From: Muribaculaceae bacterium
Lineage (GTDB): Bacteria > Bacteroidota > Bacteroidia > Bacteroidales > Muribaculaceae
Assembly: GCA_017548365.1 (NCBI GenBank)
Contig: JAFZAC010000033.1
Coordinates: 1 to 64,000, forward strand
DNA: 64,000 nt
Direction of reading: 5' to 3'
Part shown: positions 19,615-28,298 of the stretch, piece after piece
How the letters are laid out: the number at the start of each line of letters is the position of its first letter
Position numbering within the stretch: position 1 is the stretch's first letter
The notes under the pieces: model-generated
What the model saw: the letters and a program-made list of their open reading frames with translations, nothing else
Database searches by the model: none
Told to the model about the DNA's origin: nothing
Translations under genes and position numbers: made by a program

Positions 19615-19653
19615 AAACTCCCCAAGCATCGATATGATGCTTGGGGAGTTTTT
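19615..19653 (+). terminator. Strong terminator after efp
   Basis: AAACTCCCCAAGCATC pairs with GATGCTTGGGGAGTTT and ends in a T-run. It is 19 bases after the stop of efp and may also serve the convergent endonuclease gene. Confidence 0.85.
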
Positions 19654-19711
19654 TTGCTTTTAACTATAGGAATTATAGATTTTCCAGACCTCCTGTAAAT
19701 ATAGAGGAACT

Positions 19712-21373
19712 TTATTTTATCACTAGCTTTTGTGGCTTGCGTGACTGAGCCGAGCGCATGATGTAGATTCCCTGTGGTAGATAGATGAAGTCGTCGTTGT
19801 TAACTACGTCAATGTGCTTGACTAGTTGTCCTTCAGCATTATAGATTTCAACATCGTTGTGAGGCTCGCTGCACTTAACAAGAACACCGCCCTGTGTGGG
19901 TATGAAGGCAATGGGTTTGTCGGTCTCAATGCCATTCATTCCTGAATAAGCCACTGTGATGACATTAGATGGATTAGAGGTGTAGCCCAGGCGGTAGCTT
20001 TGCACACTGTAGGTGTGAGTCTGGCCAGGCATCAGGTCATCAAATTGATAGCTGTTCTCATCGGTGGAGAACTCATCGCTTGAGACAATGTTATTGTGGT
20101 CGTCGTAGATTATTCTTGTTATGATGTAGTAATCCACAGTCTCGGTTGCAGCCTTCCAGTGTGCCGTGTAGTTCTCACCATCAACGTCGGTGGCTGGAAG
20201 AGCTGTGAGGGTGCTCAGCGTGGGCACATCAAGACATTCAGCCGAGATGTCGGCACCATAGCTGCCAGTTAAGCCACCATCATAGATGAGCAGTCGGCAT
20301 TTGTGGCTTCCAAGCGTGGTGGGTCTGTAGGTGATTACCAAAGGATAGCCTTGCTCGCTGTTGGCAACGTTGCGTGGAATTGTGTTAACTGGTATGCTGA
20401 ACATTTTGTAATCGTCACGGAAGAGCAGTACCGAGAGGTCTTCCTTGAGGTATTGTCCTTTTACATATACCGTTAGACTCAAACTCTTGCCAATTGCCAC
20501 TTCGCCCATCTCGATTACTGTCTCCAGATTAGGAGTAATGAGTATTGGGTCGCCTTGAGGCTCTTCTCCGCTTTGGTCCACATAGAATGCATCCCCATAT
20601 CGGTTGCCCCATATATATTCGGCAAGTAATGGATTGTCGATAAATGGGTTGCGGTTATTTTGGATTTTATATACTGCGTCGTTGCGTGCAACCTCCTTGT
20701 CGCTCACGGGATCCTGGCGGGCCCATTTGAGCAGCAAGTTGATAGACCACTGGTTTAGTGTCAGCCACGAGGTGTTAGACACCATATAGGTGTATTTCCA
20801 TGTGTAGTCTTGGTAGCAGGTTGCCATATAGAAATAGGTGCGCGCGAAGTCGCCCTTGTACTCATCGTCGGGCTCGAACACTGTTGCGCAGCCTCCTCCT
20901 TGTCCGGCCATGGGGGTACCAACCTTGGTGCAGCCATTGTTGAAGCTGGCAGTCGAAACCTCTCCCAGAGGGTAGTTGTTCTTGGCCATGTTAGCTTCGC
21001 CGTCACTGGGGTAAAGGTGGTTGAGGTCGGTATAGGCATCGACCTGCGTTCCTCCCCACCAGCTCTTTGGGAAAGAGTGCTCGCGGTTCATTCCGCTTAC
21101 AGCACTCGAGCCACGAAAGTAGCGAGTGATGTTGCTGTACATGTCCCACACTTGGTTGGGATTCTCGAATCGGCAGTCGGTGCTTGGGAAGTGGTACCAC
21201 AAGCTGTTGTAGGTTACCACTGTGTGGTTTTTAAGCAGCTGGTGTACTGCATTTTTCAAGTCCTGGCCTCGCTTGCCGTTAATGCTGTTATAGTATCCAG
21301 TGGGAACACCAGCACTAGCGTTCATGGCAAATAAGAATGCCGCGGCAAACAACAAGAGTCTATATCGTTTCAT
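19712..21373 (-). CDS. Secreted endonuclease I with fibronectin-like and type IX sorting-like tail
   Basis: This 553-residue protein has a signal peptide (MKRYRLLLFAAAFLFAMNAS) then an endonuclease I/NucM domain at about 25-260 with the catalytic NREHSFPKSWW (about 95-105) and DLNHLYPSDGEANMAKNNYPLGEV (about 117-140) motifs. A middle beta-sandwich section includes a fibronectin type III-like block (ALPATDVDGENYTAHWKA). The last 75 residues end DVEIYNAEGQLVKHIDV...LPQGIYIMR...KLVIK, a type IX secretion C-terminal sorting-like domain. It likely degrades extracellular DNA/RNA for nutrition or biofilm release, secreted by T9SS; secretion route is inferred. A good promoter precedes it. Confidence 0.9.
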   Translation of the reverse strand: MKRYRLLLFAAAFLFAMNASAGVPTGYYNSINGKRGQDLKNAVHQLLKNHTVVTYNSLWYHFPSTDCRFENPNQVWDMYSNITRYFRGSSAVSGMNREHSFPKSWWGGTQVDAYTDLNHLYPSDGEANMAKNNYPLGEVSTASFNNGCTKVGTPMAGQGGGCATVFEPDDEYKGDFARTYFYMATCYQDYTWKYTYMVSNTSWLTLNQWSINLLLKWARQDPVSDKEVARNDAVYKIQNNRNPFIDNPLLAEYIWGNRYGDAFYVDQSGEEPQGDPILITPNLETVIEMGEVAIGKSLSLTVYVKGQYLKEDLSVLLFRDDYKMFSIPVNTIPRNVANSEQGYPLVITYRPTTLGSHKCRLLIYDGGLTGSYGADISAECLDVPTLSTLTALPATDVDGENYTAHWKAATETVDYYIITRIIYDDHNNIVSSDEFSTDENSYQFDDLMPGQTHTYSVQSYRLGYTSNPSNVITVAYSGMNGIETDKPIAFIPTQGGVLVKCSEPHNDVEIYNAEGQLVKHIDVVNNDDFIYLPQGIYIMRSAQSRKPQKLVIK

Positions 21374-21401
21374 AGTATATTTGTTTTTTTAATGTATGTG
21401 G

Positions 21402-21432
21402 CAAAGATACAACATTTTTCTTGCAAAGCAAA
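21402..21432 (-). promoter_or_regulatory. Promoter of the endonuclease gene
   Basis: On the minus strand TTTG (21432-21429), a 19-base spacer and TATCTTTG (21409-21402) are a full consensus match, 28 bases before the ATG. Confidence 0.7.
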
Positions 21433-21466
21433 AAACACGTACTATCAATTACGTTTTGTGCAATGT

Positions 21467-22003
21467 TTACACAATTCCGTTCATCATGGCATAGAAGCTG
21501 AGTCCTGACACGCTCTTAATGCCAAGCTTTGCTGTGAGGTTCTTGCGGTGGGTGAGCACTGTATTGATGCTGATGTTGAGCTCTTGAGCAATTTCTTTAT
21601 TGATTTTACCCAGGGCAATGAGTCTCAAAACTTCAATCTCACGCGAAGATAGGGTGGTACTGGGCTTCTCCTCGTTATGGTTGGTCTCAAGAAGTTGGCT
21701 CAAGGCATTGATGATATCGCTTTCTGAAATCGAGGTGTTGAGAGTCTTTATGTCTTCAATGACCTCATTGCCGGCTGTCAAAACAATTATCTTTGACTTG
21801 CGGGGAAGGAAGAACGCAAGGTTAGCTACAAGAGTCGCCTTGTCGATAAAGAATAAGTGTGGCTCAATGCTCAGATTGAAGTTGGAGAAATAGCCGTCGT
21901 CGGCGATGTGAGCGTTGATGGCGAAAACATCACTTAACACATACTTTAGACCAATAGCCTCGAGTGTGTCGTGTGTCAATATGATAACCCTGCTGTTACT
22001 CAT
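21467..22003 (-). CDS. LuxR-type response regulator
   Basis: This 178-residue protein has a receiver-like N-terminal domain and a GerE/LuxR DNA-binding helix-turn-helix at about 116-175 (SSREIEVLRLIALGKINKEIAQELNIS, then TVLTHRKNLTAKLGI). In the N-terminal part Asp54 (FFIDKA) sits where the phosphorylated Asp usually is, but the acidic pair near the first strand and the conserved lysine are not convincing, so phosphorylation is not certain. The start codon overlaps the end of the hemerythrin-like gene by 8 bases, so the pair is translationally coupled and probably functions together as a sensor and regulator. Confidence 0.9.
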   Translation of the reverse strand: MSNSRVIILTHDTLEAIGLKYVLSDVFAINAHIADDGYFSNFNLSIEPHLFFIDKATLVANLAFFLPRKSKIIVLTAGNEVIEDIKTLNTSISESDIINALSQLLETNHNEEKPSTTLSSREIEVLRLIALGKINKEIAQELNISINTVLTHRKNLTAKLGIKSVSGLSFYAMMNGIV

Positions 22004-22682
22004 CTTGTGGTGTGAGAGAGTTGTAAATTGGGAGCAGAATGCGCCTGCGAATGCGGTTGTTCTGCTTGATATCCTTCTTTAGAGAGAAAATTGCCACAAT
22101 TACTGCATAGCCTAGGTTATGGTCATAATCGCCCTTGAGGTGCATGACAATCATGTTGATGAGGTCATCGATTTTGTCCTCTATGGTGTAGGTCTCAGTT
22201 TCGGTGTGTGACGGCTCTGAAATCGTGGTCAGTGTCTTTCCATTGCTTATAACCTCGGGGAAAAGTCGGTCGCGGTCATCATTGATTCGTTGAAGCAGCT
22301 CGTTTTTCATCTCATCAAAGAACTGTTTCATGATGATGATGTTGTTGTTGTGCGACGGAGCCCTGGAAATGAGGAACGAGAAATGACGTTCAATGTTAGG
22401 CAGGATATAGTGCTCGTAGTAGCTATTGGTTTTGCTCAAGTACTCAACAATCTCGGAGACTTCAAACTGCTCCAGTGCTTGCTGAGGGAAGTAGTTCTCG
22501 TTGATGAAAGTGTTGAGAATGGTAACAAAGAAGTTTACATCGATATTATGCTGGGTGCAAGCCTCCTCGATGGTTGTGTCACCCACTCCCAAAGCTATGC
22601 CAAAGCGGTCAAGCACAGTGATTGTTGACGGGTCGTGGAGAATGATCTCGCTGAGTTTTGAATCGCGGTTGATGAGTGCCAT
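21996..22682 (-). CDS. Hemerythrin-like/DUF542-like protein coupled to the LuxR regulator
   Basis: This 228-residue cytoplasmic protein resembles iron-sulfur repair (YtfE/ScdA/RIC) proteins. The N-terminal 70 residues have a DUF542-like layout (RFGIALGVGDTTIEEACTQHN) but lack the CCGG cysteines of true RIC proteins. The rest is a four-helix hemerythrin-like domain with possible iron ligands in EHYILPNIERHF and in MHLKGDYDHN. It could sense oxygen, nitric oxide or redox state through a di-iron centre; whether all ligands are present needs a structural alignment. It overlaps the LuxR gene by 8 bases and follows the 5-formyl-THF cyclo-ligase after 9 bases. Confidence 0.78.
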   Translation of the reverse strand: MALINRDSKLSEIILHDPSTITVLDRFGIALGVGDTTIEEACTQHNIDVNFFVTILNTFINENYFPQQALEQFEVSEIVEYLSKTNSYYEHYILPNIERHFSFLISRAPSHNNNIIIMKQFFDEMKNELLQRINDDRDRLFPEVISNGKTLTTISEPSHTETETYTIEDKIDDLINMIVMHLKGDYDHNLGYAVIVAIFSLKKDIKQNNRIRRRILLPIYNSLTPQDE

Positions 22683-22691
22683 AGGGTGATA

Positions 22692-23231
22692 TTAGATTGT
22701 ATGAAATTTGCTGGTTACGATATATTGAGCGGGGATGTCGTGAGGCTCGGTGGGAAGACTCTCGACAAGTTGGCAGTGGAAGCACACTGCAATTGTGGTC
22801 GCTCTCGTTTGCGACAAGAAACGGTCATAGTACCCTTTGCCCCTTCCGCAGCGGTTGCCCTTACGGTCGAAGGCAACTCCAGGAACGATTATCAGGTCGA
22901 GGATGCTGAGGTCTGAAAGTGGGGTGCCGGTAGGCTCGAGAATATTGAAACTACCTTTTTTCAAGCTTCCTGGCTCATACTTGATGACCTCGATGTCGTC
23001 ACCGCTCACACGTGGGAGATACACATTTTTGTTTTTTGCCCATCTCTCGATGATGTGCGAGGTGGGAAGTTCGTCGGGCAGTGACGAGAAAATCATCACA
23101 TTGTGGCTTTGGGCGAAGGCCGATGTCTTTTCTATGTGGCCAAACACTTTGTTTGCTTCTCGCAGTTTGTCCTCGGTAGAGAGCTGAGCCACGAGAGCCT
23201 TGATGCTTTTTCTCAGTTGTCGCTTGTCCAT
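22692..23231 (-). CDS. 5-formyltetrahydrofolate cyclo-ligase
   Basis: The product converts 5-formyl-THF to 5,10-methenyl-THF with ATP in the cytoplasm, keeping folate cofactors usable (EC 6.3.3.2). The start is placed at ATG 23231 (MDKRQLRKSIK); the 15-base longer reading starts with TTG. It has 179 residues, normal for the family. Hallmarks are LDLIIVPGVAFDRKGNR and the GRGKGYYDRFL motif that binds phosphate. It follows the S41 peptidase after 11 bases and precedes the hemerythrin gene, so it is part of a five-gene apparent operon. Confidence 0.92.
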   Translation of the reverse strand: MDKRQLRKSIKALVAQLSTEDKLREANKVFGHIEKTSAFAQSHNVMIFSSLPDELPTSHIIERWAKNKNVYLPRVSGDDIEVIKYEPGSLKKGSFNILEPTGTPLSDLSILDLIIVPGVAFDRKGNRCGRGKGYYDRFLSQTRATTIAVCFHCQLVESLPTEPHDIPAQYIVTSKFHTI

Positions 23232-23242
23232 CGAGAATAGTA

Positions 23243-24877
23243 TCAATAATTAGTGATGGGGAATGCTGCCTTGTGCTTGTTAAGCGCTTTGAGTGCTGCC
23301 TCGATGGTCTTGTCGCTGCGATTCACAATGGGATAGTAGGCGCTCTGGCCAAAGACGTCGCGAGCTATGAGCCCCTTAATCACGCTGGTGAGGACATCTT
23401 CCGATTGGCGAATGTAGTACCATTTGGCTGGTATGCCCTTGTTGGCAGCATGATTCACAAAGCTGTTAAGGAGATCATCGTTTGCCGGCAAGTTGCGAAG
23501 CAGCTGTTTGTAGTCACTCATCTGGCTCAGCGTTGAACGATTCTCGGTGACATATTTCAACGCATACTCCTGAAGGAGGCCTGCACCATAGACAGCAGCA
23601 AAATAAGAAGAATATCCCGTAGTGTCGCGAGGGACGAAAATGTCGGGAATAATACCTCCGCCACCATACACTTTGCGACCGGTGCTTGTCAAGAAAATCT
23701 TTGTTGAGTCAATCTTTATGCTGTCCTTGCTGTAAAGCTCTCCGTTGCTGTAACGGTCGAGAATGTCTTTCTGATAGGCGCTCTCTCCGTTATTGTAAGG
23801 TTTCTGGATGCAACGTCCCGAGGGAGTATAATATTTTGCAATCGTCAGGCGTATGGCACTCTTGTCGGGAAGGTCGAACTGCTGTTGAACAAGTCCTTTG
23901 CCAAATGATCTGTTTCCCACAATCAATCCACGGTCGTTGTCTTGGATGGCACCTGCAAACACCTCGCTGGCGCTTGCCGAGAACTCATCGATGAGAACTA
24001 CTAGTTCTTCTTCCTGAAATTGGCCACGGCCATCGCTGTAGAACGTGTTTTCTTCACGACGGTAACGCCCCTTGGTGCTCACTATCTTCTTGTCGGCAGG
24101 AAGAAATTCATTTACCATAATAACGGCAATCTCAAGAAAACCGCCGCCATTGCCCCTCATGTCTACCATAAAGCGCTTTGCACCCTCGTTTTTCAGGGAG
24201 TTGAGGGCTTTAATAAACTCATTGTAAGTATTGCGCCCGAATTGTGACACCTTGACATATCCAGTTGTCTTGTCTATCATATAACTGGCGTCTACCGAAT
24301 TCATGGGGATGTCGCCACGGGTGATGACAAACGACAATTGTTTGTCTTGGCCTTCACGTGCGATTCCCACTTTCACTTTAGTGCCTTTATCGCCACGTAG
24401 CTTCTCTTTTACTTTGTTGGCATCCATTTGAGATCCCACGCTGGTGCTGTCGTCGATAGAAACTATCTTATCGCCTGCCAACAGTCCGGCACGGTCGCTG
24501 GGACCGCCAGGAATTACTTCCAGAACGACAATCGTGTCGTTCATGCGCTGGAACGAGACGCCAATTCCCGAGAAGCTGCCGTTAAGCTCTTCTTGAGTTG
24601 CTTTAAGTTCACGGGCCGAGAGATACGAACTGTGAGGATCGAGGTTAGCAAGAATTGCAGGTATCGACATCTCGACCAAATCACGGGTCTTGATGCTATC
24701 GTCTACATATTCTTGTGATATGAGGTTGAGGATTGTGTTGAGCTTGCGGTCACTCTGCTTGTCGTATTTTTCATTGGAAAACGGATTTCCCATGAAAATA
24801 CCCAAAACAATACCCAGTATCACCGAAACGGCGATAGCAAGAGGGAGCCAAGCTGTATAATCGCGTCTTTTATTCAT
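23243..24877 (-). CDS. S41 family C-terminal processing peptidase
   Basis: This 544-residue protein has one N-terminal transmembrane anchor (LPLAIAVSVILGIVLGIF, about 11-28) and is otherwise periplasmic. A PDZ domain lies at about 90-180 (GSFSGIGVSF, VIPGGPSDRAGLLAGDKI) and the tail-specific protease domain follows, with the nucleophile Ser in EFSASASEV and the general-base Lys in FGKGLVQ. It cleaves proteins near the C terminus in envelope quality control; specific substrates are unknown. It lies between dCMP deaminase and the cyclo-ligase, in one apparent operon. Confidence 0.93.
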   Translation of the reverse strand: MNKRRDYTAWLPLAIAVSVILGIVLGIFMGNPFSNEKYDKQSDRKLNTILNLISQEYVDDSIKTRDLVEMSIPAILANLDPHSSYLSARELKATQEELNGSFSGIGVSFQRMNDTIVVLEVIPGGPSDRAGLLAGDKIVSIDDSTSVGSQMDANKVKEKLRGDKGTKVKVGIAREGQDKQLSFVITRGDIPMNSVDASYMIDKTTGYVKVSQFGRNTYNEFIKALNSLKNEGAKRFMVDMRGNGGGFLEIAVIMVNEFLPADKKIVSTKGRYRREENTFYSDGRGQFQEEELVVLIDEFSASASEVFAGAIQDNDRGLIVGNRSFGKGLVQQQFDLPDKSAIRLTIAKYYTPSGRCIQKPYNNGESAYQKDILDRYSNGELYSKDSIKIDSTKIFLTSTGRKVYGGGGIIPDIFVPRDTTGYSSYFAAVYGAGLLQEYALKYVTENRSTLSQMSDYKQLLRNLPANDDLLNSFVNHAANKGIPAKWYYIRQSEDVLTSVIKGLIARDVFGQSAYYPIVNRSDKTIEAALKALNKHKAAFPITNY

Positions 24878-24915
24878 AATTATCTATGAAAACTATAGTG
24901 GAGGAAATGGGAAGT

Positions 24916-25332
24916 TTAAATGTCGAGCTGGCAGCATTCAATGCCGGCACGTTTTATCAACTCAATGCCGTCGGTAAGACGATAAATCTCATTGAATACT
25001 ACTCGCTTGATGCCTGCCTGGATAATGAGTTTGGCACACTCTATACAGGGAGATGAAGTGACATAGAGGGTTGCGTCGCGGCTGCTGTTGTTGCTCTGGG
25101 CTACCTTGGTGATAGCATTGGCCTCGGCATGAAGCACATAGGCCTTGGTGTGCTCGTTCTCGTCCTCGCACACGTTCTCAAAACCAACAGGTGTACCATT
25201 GTAACCATCCGATATTATCATCTTGTCCTTGACAATGAGGGCTCCCACCTTGCGGCGCTTGCAGTAGGAGTTCTCGGCCCAAATTTGAGCCATTCTCAAA
25301 TATCTGGAGTCTAAAATTTCTTGCTTATCCAT
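24916..25332 (-). CDS. dCMP deaminase family protein
   Basis: The 138-residue protein starts at ATG 25332 (MDKQEILDSRYLRMAQ); a longer reading begins with a non-ATG codon. The zinc-binding deaminase motifs are HAEANAI (His-Ala-Glu, catalytic Glu) and SPCIEC (two zinc cysteines). The family converts dCMP to dUMP for thymidylate synthesis, in the cytoplasm. It is the first gene of a minus-strand group with S41 peptidase, cyclo-ligase, hemerythrin-like protein and LuxR regulator. A -7 element TACCTTTG lies 74 bases upstream. Confidence 0.92.
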   Translation of the reverse strand: MDKQEILDSRYLRMAQIWAENSYCKRRKVGALIVKDKMIISDGYNGTPVGFENVCEDENEHTKAYVLHAEANAITKVAQSNNSSRDATLYVTSSPCIECAKLIIQAGIKRVVFNEIYRLTDGIELIKRAGIECCQLDI

Positions 25333-25405
25333 GACGGAAGATTGTAAGCGGCTATGTGACAATAAAATAAACGCACCAAAACTAGGGTGGCATAAAAAAC
25401 AACTA

Positions 25406-25413
25406 CAAAGGTA
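25406..25413 (-). promoter_or_regulatory. Candidate -7 element for the dCMP deaminase operon
   Basis: The minus strand reads TACCTTTG, a full TAnnTTTG match. A -33 element is not convincing. Confidence 0.4.
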
Positions 25414-25481
25414 GTTATTTTATATAATTATTAAAAATAAAGATTATGATTTTTTTTCACAGATTTTTCTTGGGCGGCGTT

Positions 25482-26621
25482 TCATTGAATGTCAAGCACT
25501 TTTGAGAACCTTATTTGGCTTTTATAAACTGGGAACTTGAAGGTGAGAATCACTCCGCTCTCAAAAACTGCATACACATCCTCATCAATGAGCTCAAAGG
25601 TGGAATCAATCCATTTGCCGGTGAAGTTGTCGGTGAAAATGGTTTTTGTCATTTCACCTTTCTTCATGCCTGGCAACCATTGTGATTTCTTCACCTGTGC
25701 TCCGTCAATATAGATCAAGTCATAGCCGTTGGCAGTCTCAACAAGGGCAATTGTGTAGCGGCCTCCAAGTTTGAGCCAGGTATCCTCCATATCACGGTCT
25801 AGATAAACCCAATAGCCCTCATATGGATTTTTAGATGCTTGGAAATGACTGTCGAGAGCCTCGCGGGTCCACTGGGTGTTGACTGGGTGTCCGTCGCTTG
25901 ATTTGCTCATTGATGGCTTTGTGAGAACGGCGCGCTCAATGGAAATTTCAGCTCCTGGCCCCACAATGTATCCCACCTTCACGTGGTCGCAGCCGTTGTT
26001 GATACCGAGTTCTTCGGGTGTCATCTTGTGGTTGATGATTTCTTTAAGGCTGTTTTTTCCTGCCATCACTTTGATTTCTTGTCCATCAATTTGAACGCAA
26101 AGGTAGTTGTAACTGTCGTCAAGATTTACCTCTTTGTAAAGCTTTACGGCTTCGACGATAGTGGTTTGTCCGTTGACGACCTTGCTGAGTTCTATGGTCA
26201 TGGACCTGACATCGACAGCTTCGTCATAAAGGTTGGTGTTGGAGCATAGGGCTGTTACAGTCCAGTAGTCGCGCCCATTGTGGTTGAACACAAGACCGCA
26301 TTGTGTTGATGCTACGCTTGTCATGCGTCCGTCTGTCCCCTTTACTTTGTAGTTCTTTCCCTCTTTATTGTGAAGGTTGGCAAACTTCAAGTAGTATTTA
26401 TAATCGCTTTGCGAGTCGATGAAGGTGGTGTCGAGAACGATGATGCTGGTGCTTGTTTCATTGGCATGCTGCAAGCAGTCGCCATTGATGCTGGCCTTGT
26501 CGTTGCGCAATTGGGCGAAGTCGTTGTATTTAGTGCAATAGGATGTGGAAGACTGCGCTATTGACGTTGTGGTTGTCAAGAACATCATCAAAAAGACTAA
26601 TATGGAACTGATTGCCTTCAT
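25482..26621 (-). CDS. Exported protein of unknown function
   Basis: I do not recognise a family. The 379-residue protein starts with a signal peptide (MKAISSILVFLMMFLTTTTS, cut near SIAQ). The middle has beta-rich repeats (YKYYLKFANLHNKEGKNY, DYWTVTALCSN), and cysteines at TKY-flanking Cys29 and in GDCL suggest a disulphide. The C-terminal half (YWVYLDRDMEDTWLKLGGRYTIALVE and so on) resembles a lipocalin-like or fatty-acid-binding barrel but this is a guess. A TAATTTTG element lies upstream with a one-mismatch -33. Probably periplasmic or secreted. Confidence 0.7.
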   Translation of the reverse strand: MKAISSILVFLMMFLTTTTSIAQSSTSYCTKYNDFAQLRNDKASINGDCLQHANETSTSIIVLDTTFIDSQSDYKYYLKFANLHNKEGKNYKVKGTDGRMTSVASTQCGLVFNHNGRDYWTVTALCSNTNLYDEAVDVRSMTIELSKVVNGQTTIVEAVKLYKEVNLDDSYNYLCVQIDGQEIKVMAGKNSLKEIINHKMTPEELGINNGCDHVKVGYIVGPGAEISIERAVLTKPSMSKSSDGHPVNTQWTREALDSHFQASKNPYEGYWVYLDRDMEDTWLKLGGRYTIALVETANGYDLIYIDGAQVKKSQWLPGMKKGEMTKTIFTDNFTGKWIDSTFELIDEDVYAVFESGVILTFKFPVYKSQIRFSKVLDIQ

Positions 26622-26751
26622 TGTTGTCGCTATAAAGAATTAAAAAACAAAATTAAGATTTTTGTCGTTAATGTCGAAATATTTTCAATATTTTTTGATA
26701 AAGTTATCTAAAATTGGAAATAAAGTAGTAACTTTGTAGCTGTTTTAAATA

Positions 26752-27399
26752 ATGGGAACATTTATATCTATAATAGTGGGATGCCTGTCGGTGGGTATTA
26801 TCTTATCGGCGCCGATGGGACCAATTGGAATTTTGGTGATACAGCGCACCATGGAGAAAGGCCGCAAGAGTGGTCTTTACACTGGTTATGGTGCTGCTTT
26901 ATCCGATTTGTTCTATTGCCTGCTTGCAGGGTTGGGATTGTCGTTTGTCACCGATTTCATCACTGCTCATCAAAATTTGTTCCAGATAGGTGGTAGCATA
27001 ATTCTTATCATCTTTGCTCTTTTCATGATATTCCGCAGTCCAGTCAAGGGCATAAAACATGACGATGGTAAAAAAATCAACTACACTCACGATGCGATTA
27101 CTGGTTTTGCTTTCACACTGTCAAACCCACTCATTATTTTCCTGATATTCCCACTTTTCGCTCGCTTTGGATTTCCGTCGTCGGAATATCATTTCTACCA
27201 CTATATTATTGGTTACCTGTTTATTGTGATTGGAGCCGTGTTGTGGTGGATGGCAATCACTTTCATTGTTGACAAACTTAGAGCGAGATTTAATATCAAT
27301 AGTATGTGGCTGATTAACAAGATTATGGGTGGCATAATTCTGACTCTTGCCGTCTATGGCTTGATTTCCGGGCTGCTTACTTACTTTCATGTTATTTAA
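26752..27399 (+). CDS. LysE-type translocator
   Basis: This 215-residue membrane protein has about six hydrophobic helices (FISIIVGCLSVGIILSAPMG, then SIILIIFALFMIF, FLIFPLF, GYLFIVIGAVLWW and a last ILTLAVYGLISGL). The N-terminal APMGPIGILVIQRTMEKGRKSGLYTG segment is the LysE/RhtB signature. It probably exports amino acids or related small molecules; the cargo is not known. The stop overlaps the start of the CBM9-like gene by one base, so they are co-translated. A TAACTTTG -7 element lies just upstream. Confidence 0.9.
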   Translation: MGTFISIIVGCLSVGIILSAPMGPIGILVIQRTMEKGRKSGLYTGYGAALSDLFYCLLAGLGLSFVTDFITAHQNLFQIGGSIILIIFALFMIFRSPVKGIKHDDGKKINYTHDAITGFAFTLSNPLIIFLIFPLFARFGFPSSEYHFYHYIIGYLFIVIGAVLWWMAITFIVDKLRARFNINSMWLINKIMGGIILTLAVYGLISGLLTYFHVI

Positions 27400-28157
27400 T
27401 GGAGTGTAGAATCTTTTCTCTTCCTCAACTCGACAAGATGCCCTTGCAACAGGTTGGGCAATACCTTGACTCTCATGTAGAGCATGAAGTGATTGATTGT
27501 GTCAACTGGAGTGAGGATTTCCCTTACAAACCCTATAGCACTTTTGTTATTGCCGTGTCGGCAACGAGACTTTATGTCTTCTTTTCGGTCATATGCAAGG
27601 ATCTGCGTGCGGTGAACACCCAGGATTTGAGCCCGGTGGCCGATGACAGCTGTGTGGAGTTTTTCATGCAAGTGCCAGGTTGTGATGAATACTGGAACTT
27701 TGAATTTAATTGTATAGGAACACTGAATGCCAGCCACCGTGTTGAAAGGCCAAATCCCACCAGACTCACGCCTCAAGAGCTGGCATCAATCGTGCGTTAT
27801 GCATCGTGTGGCATCGAGCCCATCGAAGAACAGGAAGGGACCTACTGCTGGGACTTGACGGTGTCCATTCCGCTGACGTTGGTGGGATTGGATGGCGATA
27901 ATCTGCCCGATTATATTCTTGGCAACTTCTATAAATGTGCCGGCAAGACCGCTAACCGCCACTATGTGTCATGGAACCCCATTGATGCCCCGAAGCCTGA
28001 TTTCCACCGTCCTGACTGCTTCGGAAAGTTTTGGTTTAAAGAGCAAAAACAAACAGTCGTCATCGAAGAGGAGAATGTACAGACTAAACCAATAGTAAAG
28101 CCTTGCGGGGTGAAAAGGTTGTTTCTCAAGCTTTTAAAATTTTTCTCAGACAATTAA
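27399..28157 (+). CDS. CBM9-like carbohydrate-binding protein
   Basis: This 252-residue protein has no signal peptide. It matches carbohydrate-binding family 9-like domains: SATRLYVFFSVICKDLRA, DDSCVEFFMQVPG and the tail RHYVSWNPIDAPKPDFHRPDCFGKFWF. Such proteins are widespread in Bacteroidetes and of unknown exact role. It starts within the LysE stop codon (ATG on the last A of TAA). The C-terminal 30 residues end with a basic hydrophobic helix (KRLFLKLLKFFSDN). Confidence 0.82.
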   Translation: MECRIFSLPQLDKMPLQQVGQYLDSHVEHEVIDCVNWSEDFPYKPYSTFVIAVSATRLYVFFSVICKDLRAVNTQDLSPVADDSCVEFFMQVPGCDEYWNFEFNCIGTLNASHRVERPNPTRLTPQELASIVRYASCGIEPIEEQEGTYCWDLTVSIPLTLVGLDGDNLPDYILGNFYKCAGKTANRHYVSWNPIDAPKPDFHRPDCFGKFWFKEQKQTVVIEEENVQTKPIVKPCGVKRLFLKLLKFFSDN

Positions 28158-28174
28158 TATCAGTTGAGAGTTTT

Positions 28175-28206
28175 AATGCAGAATGCACAATGCAGAATGC
28201 AGAATG
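28175..28206. repeat. Short AATGCAGAATGC-type repeat
   Basis: AATGCAGAATGCACAATGCAG and a following copy form an imperfect tandem of AATGCA/G units between the CBM9-like gene and prs. No function is apparent. Confidence 0.4.
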
Positions 28207-28231
28207 GGCTGCGCTTGATTTAAACTATAAT

Positions 28232-28265
28232 AAAAAACACCACGTGAGGTTTGCCTCTCGTGGTG
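28232..28265 (-). terminator. Rho-independent terminator of prs
   Basis: CACCACGTGAGG (28238-28249) pairs with CCTCTCGTGGTG (28254-28265); read on the minus strand it is followed by TTTTTT. It lies 33 bases after the prs stop. Confidence 0.8.
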
Positions 28266-28298
28266 ATAATGGTGTTAAGTCAAGTGTTATCTTGCTTG

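Noticed and set aside
28175..28206. Possible mobile-element end repeat
   Set aside because: No transposase or inverted repeat nearby; a simple low-complexity repeat.
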